Assembly: GCF_905147045.1 (NCBI RefSeq)
Contig: NC_065896.1
Location: 1,017,001-1,081,000 of the forward strand
DNA: 64,000 nt
Direction: 5' to 3'
Source: Nymphalis io
Taxonomy: Eukaryota > Arthropoda > Insecta > Lepidoptera > Nymphalidae
Of this stretch, positions 38,486-49,900 are shown one piece after another (position 1 is the stretch's first letter; every line of letters begins with the position of its first letter). The translations under genes were made by a program, and so were the position numbers. Under the pieces are notes generated by a model, which worked only from the letters and a program-made list of their open reading frames with translations, had not been told where the DNA came from and ran no database searches.

Positions 38486-38641
38486 GTCAGGCGCGTGTAC
38501 CTTTATCACCAACGTCCACACGCGGGGCGCGCACCCTCGCCGCGATAGCACATCACAAACCCGAGACCGCCGTGCCACGACCCGGATATCCGGAACCTGC
38601 CGAATCTGTGTCCGTTCTACAATTTGAGGTTACTGACGGGA

Positions 38642-38653
38642 CGCACATGCGCA
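38642..38653. promoter_or_regulatory. NRF1-like palindromic motif upstream of Foxk
   Basis: CGCACATGCGCA differs at one position from the YGCGCAYGCGCR consensus of NRF1 (Ewg in flies). It lies about 157 bp upstream of the chosen Foxk start. Function is inferred from sequence and position only. Confidence 0.35.
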
Positions 38654-39938
38654 AAGTTTCGACTTGTACGGTAAACAAGAATTATATAAATCACACCACC
38701 ACGTGATAAAACTGTATACATATATCTAGTCGGGAAGCGCAGATCGATACTATACGGTATAGTAAAATCGTCTTTGCCGGAAATTGTAGGCTTTATGCTG
38801 TTGCACAACAAAATTTTCGCAATTGGATCGAAATTAGACACTAAAGTAAACACGAGGCGAGAACAAAAATAACCAAAAACGTCAGTTCGCCATACGCAGT
38901 TTACAAGTTCGAAGCGCCATCTATGCGACTCAACAAAAAAGGATAAAACAATATGTTTCGTTCAACGCATCATTTACTGATTTTATGTCTCCCAAGTATC
39001 TAATAATAAAAAACAGTAAATATATATATATTTTTTTTTTCATAATTTTTAAATTTAAATTTTTTAAATTTAATTTTTAAATTTTAGTTTTAAATGATTG
39101 TATACCCAAAAAAATATAGATTCTATAATGCTTAAACAATTTTTGAGTACAAATTTTAAAATAATAATATTAACTATTATTTCATGTAGAAGTATGTAAA
39201 TATATAATGTTAAAAAAAACAGAAATATATTTGGTTTATTACTAACTTTTAACATACATGCCTACCAATATAATATTATATATATTCTTGGTCTAATCAC
39301 TTAAATGTTCTCTGTGCCTAAACATGTCAATTTGTTATTCGATGCCTCAGCGTTCAGGTATGTAACTGTCATCTACTTTTATTTGTCAATAAAGCTCAGG
39401 ACGTCAAATATAGAAAAAAAATCTGAACTACGCCTATACAGATAGGTTTCTGACATTAATAATTAAAAAAGTCGAATTCATGAATTACAAGTGACCTTTG
39501 TCTTTATAAATTTGGTGGGCTTGAAGCAGCTGTGTATAATCGGTCATCTATAATTTTAGGTAAGTTTTAAAAACAAAACAAATACCGCGCCATATTTGAA
39601 ATAGCCTTATCGATATTTTTTTAATATGTTTTATAGATATTTTGTAATGTCCAAATGTATTTGATAACGTATTAAACATAATTCTGCCTTTACCCATTAT
39701 GAATATCAATCATTATTCAAATTTCAGGTTAATATAAATTTATATTAGCATTATCATAGAAATTATCGAATAGATTAGACATCTGACTTGTTACCTATTG
39801 TTTTCAAAGTGTTCAGACTATATTAATCAGCTTGGCCTATAGGTCAAATTGAAGTAATATTTACTTTGTAAATGATAATCTGTAAATTCATATGCATTGT
39901 AAAATATAAATGTACAAATTAAATATGTAAGCATTATT

Positions 39939-40024
39939 CCTTCAAACCAGACCACAACAATTGCTGCTTGGCAGTAGTAAGTGGTCCCCACCTAGACGGG
40001 CTTACACAAAGCTTTATCACCAAG
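39939..40024 (-). repeat. SINE-A head fragment, minus strand
   Basis: CCTTCAAACCAGACCACAAC and GACGGGCTTACACAAAGCTT match the complement of the SINE-A head half. The rest is missing. Confidence 0.6.
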
Positions 40025-40475
40025 TAAAATGATGGAAAAGTTCTCAGTGAGTTTTAACCACTCAATACTTATCTATTACCTCTCTGTCTTATTGAAATAC
40101 TTATTTATTCTGTGCTTAATATTTTATTGAGATGGTAAATAAAAAGAAATAATAATCAAAAATATCTTTATTTAAATTTGACTAGACATATCACAGACAG
40201 CACAAAGTACTAAATTTTATTGATAAATTAGAGATACATAAGTTGGTCCTATGATATAAAAAATACATTCAAAAAATTTAATTAAAATTTAACACCGATA
40301 TGTGTAATAATATTTATGTTCACTGTGTAAACCTTAAGAAATTTTTCAAATCTTTATAAAGGTTCAGAATATTAGTTTACAATTAATCACAAATATTCCA
40401 TTTATCCCTTCTTATAAAGCTTGTCGATTTTGACGACAATACTCTAAGACGTTACATTGAATCATTGAGGCCATA

Positions 40476-40481
40476 TTTATT
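40476..40481 (-). promoter_or_regulatory. Candidate polyadenylation signal of the dynein gene
   Basis: AATAAA on the minus strand, about 150 nt past the dynein stop codon. The first canonical hexamer I noticed downstream. Confidence 0.45.
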
Positions 40482-40629
40482 ATAATTTAGCTGGTTTCAT
40501 TCATCATTGATAGAATAACTGTACATATAATAAAAAAACAACTTTAAATAACATATATGTATAGGCAGGATAATAATAAAAAATATGCTATTTTAGAATA
40601 AAAATTGCTACAGTTCAATAATAAAGGAA

Positions 40630-40926
40630 CTAATCATCTAGCTGTGTTAAGCTGGCCACGCCCCTATTTATCCAATGCTTTTCTGGAATATCTGATCTCA
40701 AAGTTATATACATAACAAAGTTGCTTGAATGACCTGTGGTTGCCAGAACACCTTTCCTCTCGCTGGTCTTGTAGATCGGGCAGAAATAGCTTGGTGGAGG
40801 GTTAAAGTCAGATATCAGAGCGGGTTGGAACCAAATGATTGGGATGGTGTCAAATAGAATCTTGGGATATGATTCATCTAGTTGCATAGTTTCACGGTTC
40901 CATCTAGCGCCCTCTAAGAATAGTCC
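40630..40926 (-). CDS. Dynein exon 26 (last): C-terminal domain and stop
   Basis: TTTAG acceptor, phase 0. It reads GLFLEGARWNRETMQLDESY, includes CPIYKTSERKGVLATTGHSS, and ends GVASLTQLDD then TAG. The GLFLEGARW and YKTSERxGxLxTTGHSxN segments are signature C-terminal motifs of axonemal heavy chains. Confidence 0.95.
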   Translation of the reverse strand, partial: GLFLEGARWNRETMQLDESYPKILFDTIPIIWFQPALISDFNPPPSYFCPIYKTSERKGVLATTGHSSNFVMYITLRSDIPEKHWINRGVASLTQLDD

Positions 40927-43900
40927 CTAAACATATTGAAAAAAATAATTAGTTATTTATTATTTAAAGCCGAGATAGCCCAGTGGTAAGAATGCATGAA
41001 TTTTAACCGATAATCGTGGATTCAACCCAGGCAAGCACCACTGAACTTTATGTGCTTAATTTGTGATTATAATTCATCCCGTGCTTGATGGTGAAGGAAA
41101 ACTTCGTGAGGAAATATGCACGTGTCTAAATGTCAGTTCTACCACATGTGAATTATGACCTTAGCCCAGCAGTGGGACATTCACAGGCTGTTAGTTCCTT
41201 TTATTATGACAATTTCTTTTAAACTTATTTCTAGGCATTGTTATCGCATGTTACGAAGCACTAGCTTATATAATATATATAATGTATTGCTGCCCATTTA
41301 TAACGCATGACATAATGCAGTAATCTCCAAAATGAAAACTAATTATAAAATGTTTACAAATTTATAATTCTCATATTCCGTATGTACATTATACGTAATA
41401 GAATACACAATAGCATACAAAATAAGTCACACGTTTAGTAACAGGAAATAATTAAAATGATCTTTATCAATAATTAAAATATTATAATGTATTTTTTTTT
41501 TCTTAATCATTTATTCACATCTTATTTTTTATTTATGAGAAAATAAAGTGCTAAGAAAAAGAAAAATACCACTGACTCTCGCTATATTGGTCACGGCACG
41601 AATTGCATTAAATATACATTTTGAATATATAAATAAAACTATTTGAAAATAGAACGAGGATCAAAATGTTATAATTACACAGTTCGTTTTTAAATGCTAT
41701 TCAAAATTAACTAATGTATTAATAATATTCTTTGTTTGTGCTAATTACCAACGATATTTCTGAACGCCAAATTTATAACGGTTTCTAGTAATTAGTTCTT
41801 AGTAAATTCTTACTTATGACAATAGATAGCTCAGTCGTGTAGCATTGAAATCAGACAGACACTTCAATTTTATTTCTTTGTATATATTGTTAAAATGTTA
41901 CTCGAAAAACCAAATCAAAATTGTTTTTAAATCAAACTTGAATCACACTATTAATATTTTCGGTGATAATTGCGCTAAAGTTTATAATACAAATTAGTGC
42001 TTATGTTGAGTAGACTATTGCGATCCGTGGGCGTTCTAAAAACGTACCTATCGACCCCGATAAAAGATTGATTATTGGCAATGCTCTTAAGTTAGGTAAC
42101 AATATAAACGCACACCGTCCCGCCGCCGTAACTCCGCCTGGGTCGAGATCCCCCGTTTATTACGACGTAATATATAGCACACACGCATCCTTCCTCTCGA
42201 CTGTCGTCCTAAATCGAGGACCGGTCTCACGTGAGGCACCTTTATGACGCACGTATTCTGAGTTCCAGTACTCACCCTAATACCCGGCGACACTGTCAAG
42301 GCCAGTAGGGCTAACAGCATACACAGTAAAACATGTAGAGTTACCGCTTTTAAAAATCTTATATAATAAGAACATTGGATTCAAATTTTATCTGTTACTA
42401 ATATATATATACATACATACTTATATAGATAATTACACCCAGACTAAGGACATATATATATATATATATATATACGCCTTTCACGCCGAAGGTTGTGGGT
42501 TCGATTCCCACCCAAGACAGACATTTGTGTGCATGAATTTGTCTGTTTGTCCTTAGTCTGGGTGTAATTATCTATATAAGTATGTATTTACAAAAGAAAA
42601 ATAGTATACGTATGTGTATATCAGTTGTCTGGTTTCCATAGCACAAGCTTTGTACAAGCTTAATTTAGGATCAGACGGCCGTGTGTGAAAACTTTCCCAG
42701 GATATTATATTATTATTATTATATAAAAAATCGTCACAGAAGCATGCACAAGACGATCCTGACTCACCCACACAAACATACTGTGCTCCTGACCTTGCTT
42801 GTCCATTTGTTGTGTTTGCTGCTTGTAAATATTACCAAATGTTTAAACATAGATCCAATTGTAAACACATTCCCAACATTATACTAACCATCGAAAATAA
42901 GTTTCTCAATCATATATACCTATTTATGAATCTAACAATGTAATGTAATATACATATACGTGTGTATCGTTCGATACCATTCAAATAACACAAGAACATC
43001 TGCGGCCTTCCTTATAAACGTAGCTGTTTAGTTAAACACTGGTTTACCTATCTCGTTCTGTCATTATTGATTTGACATTCGAAAGAAGAAGACGCAGCAT
43101 TGTTCTAATAATACGTTGAACAACGTTCATAAGTAAGGTCGTTATTTAGTAGGTATTTACTAACCAGTTTTTAATAAAAAATCGATCCTCTATATTTTTT
43201 TTAAATTAATATTTTTAATTTTATTACCTTGCAATATACTCCGAACGATGGTTCCTCTTCGCACTCGGCTTCCATACTGGTGATCGTGAACTCGAAATGT
43301 ACTTGATCGATCGGTATCCGGTTGTGACGGGAGTAGTTCTGCAAGACGCCGGTGAGGAAAGACTGCGTGAAGTAGAACCCGGACACCCAAAAAACGAGCG
43401 GCGGTCCCTCGTCTATCCAGTCTTGTAGGAATTTAAGCCTAGACATTAATGTAAAACTAATTACACATGGTCAAAAGTAGTAAAAGGCCCTGCAAATAGT
43501 CTTTGTAGAAATCAATGTGTGAACCGAAACTTTAGTTTAACGTCCTCTAATCTGCATTATAATATAATCACATAATTAACTGCGTTATCCTAATTTGTTG
43601 ACCACCAACGACCACCGTCAAATGCAAACATTCACCCGAATTCTTCTTCAAAAATTATTTTCTTAATTATACAAGTTAATTGTTTGGTTAAGTATAATAC
43701 GTCGTATGAGTAATATACTTTTAGTTTCCGATTAATATTATTTAACTAAATGATAATTTATTTTGTATGCACGTATAAAAAAAATCTTCAGAACTGTAAC
43801 GCGTTACAGAGAACCTTAAAAGACACCTCGTGCGCTAATTCCTACAACACATTGTTAGTTTGTAAATTGGATTTATGTTTTCTATTTACCATATCCATAA

Positions 43901-46900
43901 ACATTTCACGTCACTGATTCAGAGATAAGGAGTATTTACTACCACTAAAATAGTAGTGTAAATTAATTAGCGGGCCTAAAATATTTATAATGTTCACATG
44001 GTGCACTGCTGGGCCAAGGCCACCTCTCCTTTTTTTGAGAAGGTTTGGAGCTTATTCCACCACGTTGCTTCAATGCGGGTTGGTAGCAGAATTTCAGTAA
44101 AATTAGATACTTGCAGGTTTCTTCACCGTAAAGCACGTGATGAATTATAAACACAAATAGATTCTTACGACAAGAAACTCTGTAATTACTCAAATGAAAT
44201 ATATAGTGAACGATATAATATAATTAAATTTATATGCCCTGTTATATTATTTCTTTAAAGAGTTCTTTATGTAGTGGTCTTTTGAATTTGGAAAAATAAG
44301 TTGACAAATATAAATTGCGTTTCAGATATGTCGGAGCAAGTGTTAGACAAGGAGACTTGGCCGGCTGAAGCGGAAGCAGCCATCAACGATATTAGAAAAC
44401 ATGTCAATTCAGCTCAAGTATCCTCTAAAGTGAGGAGCACCAATCAGAAGATCTACATTAATCTCACGACGTTAGAAAATTCGGAATATTGCGTCGAAAT
44501 GTCTGCCTCGGGATTCCGGGTCGTCGGCAGAAAGTATGACGACACCAGCCTTGCCACCATAGAAAATATGAATTACGAGACTCCCTACGCGTTACTAAAC
44601 AACATCAGTCAGAAGTACAGAGAATCATTCGGCGGGGAGCTCATGAACAAACTGCTGCATTTGGCTAAGAAATCAGAAGGCTGAATCCGAAATCGACTAT
44701 TTCAATTTTGGGTCTGTAGTACTTTATTTAAAAACGTAGTGTGTTTTTTGCTTTACGGTTTATAGATAACGTTTATATGTTACAAGATATTGGTACTAAA
44801 CTGCATTTATAAATTTTAAGACGAACTCGACGTATTTGTTTAGATTACTTTTAAACCTTTATTTAAGTTTTTATATTATGTCATATTTAAACACATGACT
44901 TACATACATGACGGACAAAATTATATTGTTAGTTATATAAAAATAAATCATATTTGATGCTCATATATAACCAAATCATTTCAAGATCTGGATCTTTTAA
45001 GCGTTTATTGTATAGTTTAAATGAATGTTGCCATACTTTATTTTGTATATGTAACAGAGTATAATTTTCACTATTTAAGTCAAGTGCACATAAAAATAAC
45101 TATAACGGTGTTATCTTTATTTAAGTAATTATTTATTGGATGTAATATCGGAGCTTATTTGAATATGTATTAAAAAGAGCAGACTGAGTACAAATATTTG
45201 TGAACTTTAGAAAAATATACAATTGTAGCACGGTGTTGCAAAATGCAAAAATATATGATTATATATTAATTTGTTTTTTAATAAATTCCAATTTGCATCC
45301 GTAGTTTGTCATTTCTTAACATCACTTATTTTATCATCAATATATGTATTTAACGCAACAGACGTGTAAATGTAAAATTGTTTGCGCTTTTCTTATTATA
45401 CAAATGAAAACCTTGCCCTCGGAAAATTGTGGTGATGTTGTGGATCCGAAAACTTGGTGTTTACGCAATTATTATTACTAATTCTATTAAAATGACCAAT
45501 TATTATGAGTTTATTTAATATTCTTGTATATATGCATATTGTGACAATTATTTTTATAGAAAAGGAAGGCGGACGAGCATATGGGCCACCTGATGGTAAG
45601 TGGTCACCAACGCCCATAGACATTGACATTGTAAGAAATATTAACCATCGCTTACATCAAAAATGCGCCACCAACCTTGGGAACTAAGAAGTTATGTCCT
45701 TTGTGCCTGCAATTACAGTGGCTCACTCACCTTTGAAACCGGAACACAACAATACCAAGTACTGCAGTTATATCTGAATATCTGATGAATAGGTTTTACC
45801 TACCCAGACGGGCTTGCACAAAACTCTACCATCATTTCATATAATTATTGCTAAAAATGTCCCGTAAAAGTAAATTCTTAACGTACCTCGCCAAAAAATC
45901 CGTTACATACGAGCCTAGGGGCTTCATCGAGGGATACGATTTGGACATCCAGGCCTCGGGCACCACGCCCTTGATGAAGGCGTTGTTGCACTCCTCCAGC
46001 TCGGCGCTCATGATGGCTAGACCCTGGGCAGCTAGGTATACCCCATGTAATGTACGTTGGACTACGCTCAGGAGGCGGTTGTAACGGATCAGCTCCTTGA
46101 AATAAGAGTTCGAAGTTACCAGCCAACTCACTATTTGTTATTAAACAAGAAAATTTAAAATTTTGAAAATAACGTTCAAAAATGCAATTAATATTTGGAG
46201 TCATAAAATTTTAAACTAAAGATTCGTTACAAGCTTAATGAAACAATGATAATATTATATCATAGGAAATTTATCATTAAATGAAATATAAATAATTGAT
46301 TCGAATAAATTACATCTAGTCTACGATTCCGACTTCTGTGAATAGTAAAACCCACTTTTTCACTACTACTATTAACAAGTGACGAAGAAGCGGGCCGTAG
46401 TTCCGTACCTGCGTGAGGACGGTGTTCATGCTGTTGTAGTACTGCACGGGGTAGCGGCGCGCGGCGGCGGCCACGTCGTAGGGCAGCGGCAGGCGCGCCA
46501 GCACGTCGCGCGCCAGCGACGGCGCGGCGCCGCCGCCCGCGCCCGCGCCGCCGCCGCCCACGCGCTGCGTGGCGCCGCAGCCCCACAGCAGCTGCCGCGC
46601 GGGCCCGCGATATTATACTCTTACACGACAAAGTGGAACCCCCCATTCCTCTAAATGCCCCGAGTCCTAGCATCGTTGACATACTACTCGTTAAAAACGT
46701 AACCTGCAGTTCGATTGAATTCCAATACCAATACGGTACCTAAATCGATAGGATACCACTACCACTACAAATAAGTTATTCACGTTGTAGCCCTCGGTTT
46801 AAACTTAAAAAAAGTTAAATGCTTATATTCGATCTATGGACGACAACTGTAATTTCAAATCAATCGATTGAGTGAAACTGGTTTCAAATGGGGTTGCACC

Positions 46901-49900
46901 CACACATTAATAGGACTAATTAAATAAAAGGTAAAAATAACGTCGTTGAACATTAGTACCGAAAAAGAGCAACGTTTGAAAAAAAAATCGATTCATTTCT
47001 AATGATATAAGCTCACCGCAGCGGCTTCTTTATTATCCTTGGTGATGTCAGCGTTCTCGTGTAAACCGAAGACCTCGGGCTTCGCAATCATGGGCAGGGC
47101 TTTGATATGATCCAGCACAGAGTTATAGTCCATACTGGGAGGCATGCGGTAATCACCGCTCGGGGAAAACGAGTAACTGTAGCAAAAAAATATTTTTACT
47201 GCTACAAAAATGTAGATGAACAAAGGTGAACGAAAACCAGCGCTGCAATATCTGAGAAGTTGTACAATAAACAGTACAGTAACAGCCTGTTAATGTCCCA
47301 CTGCTGGGCTAAGGCCTCCTCTCCCTTTTGAGGAGAAGGTTTGGAGTTTATTCCACCACGCTGCTCCAATGCGGGTTGATAGAATACACATGTGGCATAA
47401 TTTTAATGAAATTAGACACATGCAGGTTTCCTCACGATGTTTTCCATCACCGTCAAGCACGAGATGAATTATAAAAACAAATTAAGCACATGAAAATTCA
47501 GTGGTGCTTGCCCGGGTGTGAACCCACGATCATGGCCAAGGCCATAGTGGCCATCTCGGCTTTCTGTACAATAAAGATTTATTTTGTTTCTTTCTTTCTT
47601 TTCTTGTACAATAAAGAATAAAGTTAATTTCACGTCAACGGTTCCACCGTTAAACATACTCTGCTACCTTTAATGGTTGTATTCACTGTAAAACCATCTT
47701 TATAAACCTTCGTTTCCTGATCCTTACCTTGTATCAGATTATTTTGTAAGTGTTCTTTATATATCTATTAAAGTGTCACTGCCATCATTATCGTTCGCTT
47801 GGTACATTAAAATCTATCATATTTCTGAAATAAATTATCTCACTTGGGATCCGTCGTGACATCTTCATTATAGAAGATTGACAAGAGAGACAGAATCAGT
47901 CTTCTGTCTTTGTCGTCTGTTACTCTTCCGCCGTAGTTGCATTCTCCAGCCAAATAGTTAAGAGCTTCTAATGGTGTCTCCGTGTACTCCGTGAGGAACA
48001 TCTAATTCATCATCATCATCATTTTTAAAAATTGCGAATGTGTTTCAAAATATAGGATAATGGATATAGGATAAATGTCTACCTGTAATTGCATTATACA
48101 AATCCTTAGATCGCTCTCATTGAACTCGTACTGTATGTTCCAACCCAGAGGCCCAAAGGCTCGTCGCTCTTGCACGATAGCGTGGAAGAAGCACAAAGCG
48201 AACAGCAACCGTCTCCACTCCTCAGTCCGGGGACAGGAGATGTAGAATTCGGGATCACAGATTGGGTCAGAAATGTACGAACGGTAGATGTTGTTCTTTA
48301 GACCTTTGGGCGCTTCGTTCGTCATTTTTACACCTAAACACATGAAAGGAACAAGTTATGTAATACATGAAGTAGCTATTGGTGTTAGACGTTATCGACG
48401 ACGAGAATCATCTAGCACATTTAGTCAAGTTCAATAGGATGACGTACCGTTCTGCAGCACGGTGACGGGGAAGGCGCGGCTGGGGTAGGAGGTGAGCCAC
48501 AGGCGGCAGGCGCGGTGCGTGTGCGGCGCGCTCAGCACCTCGGCGCACAGGCGCTCCAGCTCGTTGAGCCACGACTCCAGCACGTGGCAGTTCTGCAGCA
48601 CGGCCCAGCCGCCGACAGCCGCCGCGCGGGTTATCATCTCCGCCGCGATCGGACCCTCGAAACGCGATGCAACACGAGTTAGTTTCAACTCATTTTAATT
48701 TTCCCTAAAATTACGAATTGCTTCTCTCAAGCATTTTGTTATGGTTTTTTATTAAAAAATAATAAATACCACGTCATTCAAGTCATATCGTTGGAGGTTA
48801 CTCCTTCAAAAAATACGGTTATAAAATGATGGAACTGTGCATGAGTATGGATCATGTATCAAAAGACGTTTAAGTATAATAAAGTAATCTACATTTTAGA
48901 AAAATTCCAGACCTTCAATCTTACCTGTCCTTGTCCAAGCGATATGGTCTCGAAACTGACCACCTTCTTCTCGGTCGCGAACTTCACGAGAGCAGACATA
49001 GGGTCTGAGCCGGGAGACAGGATGAAAATGAGCGGAGACGTGCAGTTGCTGTCGTTATAAGACTTCTCCAGGTCAAACGGCGGCGGCTCGATGTAGGGAC
49101 GACCCATTTCTTCGACCACGTACTGCTGGACGAGTGGAATCAACTTGTCCGGACGAATACATCTAATTGAAAATTAATATATACACTATAAAATGAAGAT
49201 ATGGTATCTGTTTAGCTAGCTAACGGGCTAGCTTATAGCAGACTTTCAAAATCAATAATTTACGAAAAATAATAATTGACTACCAATAACTTTTATAAAC
49301 CTGTCCCGTCCCGGCTTCGCACAGATAAAATAAAGGTTTATATTGTATTACATATAACTCTAATGGTTTACGCCTTGAACGCCAATAAAGCTTTCAGTCG
49401 GCATGATATTTTTCGGCATCTTTAACGTTAAAGGGAACTGACCTCATAATGATAAGCTTGGGTATGCCCCGCACCAGGTTGAAGGGCGGCGGCAGCTCGC
49501 TCTCGTGCGGCGCCGACGAGTCGTACAGCGCCTTCCACGGAGACGTGTCCGCCTCCACGTGCTCCTTGAAACCTTGGAGGCTGGTGGTACAGGTTTACCA
49601 ATAACAAAATTACATTTCTCGCGGAACAGCTTATTTAAATTATTACATACATTTCTATCGTTTTTTGCATAAGCAATCAATACGTCGCTTGTAGGTTCAA
49701 ACTACTGTTAACATTATAAAAAAGTATCATATAAAAATACATACACTTAAAACAATAAACACGTTTATGCAAGAAGGTGGTTGTTAAACTTAATATTGTT
49801 TTTTTCTTATAAAGTATGTGTGTAGTGTGTGTGATTTTTTCTTATAATGTACCCATTAAGGTTGCTGCTGCGCACAATCTCCGACCAGGACTTCTCGGAC

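Larger units (their letters stand above)
38486..40629. other. Foxk upstream region and 3' flank of the dynein gene
   Basis: The region from about 38,490 to 38,960 is moderately GC-rich and should hold the Foxk 5' UTR and promoter. CGCACATGCGCA at 38,642-38,653 is one base from an NRF1-type site. From 39,000 the sequence is AT-rich, with a SINE-A fragment and the dynein 3' UTR near the end. The two genes are in the same orientation, about 2.1 kb apart from dynein stop to Foxk ATG. Confidence 0.45.
41194..43227. other. Last dynein intron, remainder
   Basis: It is AT-rich. Besides the SINE-C/hairpin structure (42,405-42,720) and the T2 MITE (43,003-43,141), the only notable part is a CpG-rich patch at about 42,105-42,300 (GCACACCGTCCCGCCGCCGT). 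No exon was recognised there. Confidence 0.5.
43439..45886. other. Dynein intron 24 containing GSKIP
   Basis: About 2.4 kb on the dynein strand. On the opposite strand it carries the GSKIP-like gene, flanked by a minus-strand SINE-B (43,996-44,160) and a minus-strand SINE-A (45,550-45,835). The rest is AT-rich. Confidence 0.8.

Noticed and set aside
46379..46654. Long plus-strand frames opposite dynein exons (also 38,261-38,548, 50,567-50,842, 55,194-55,385, 57,518-57,703)
   Set aside because: They are antisense shadows of GC-rich coding exons.
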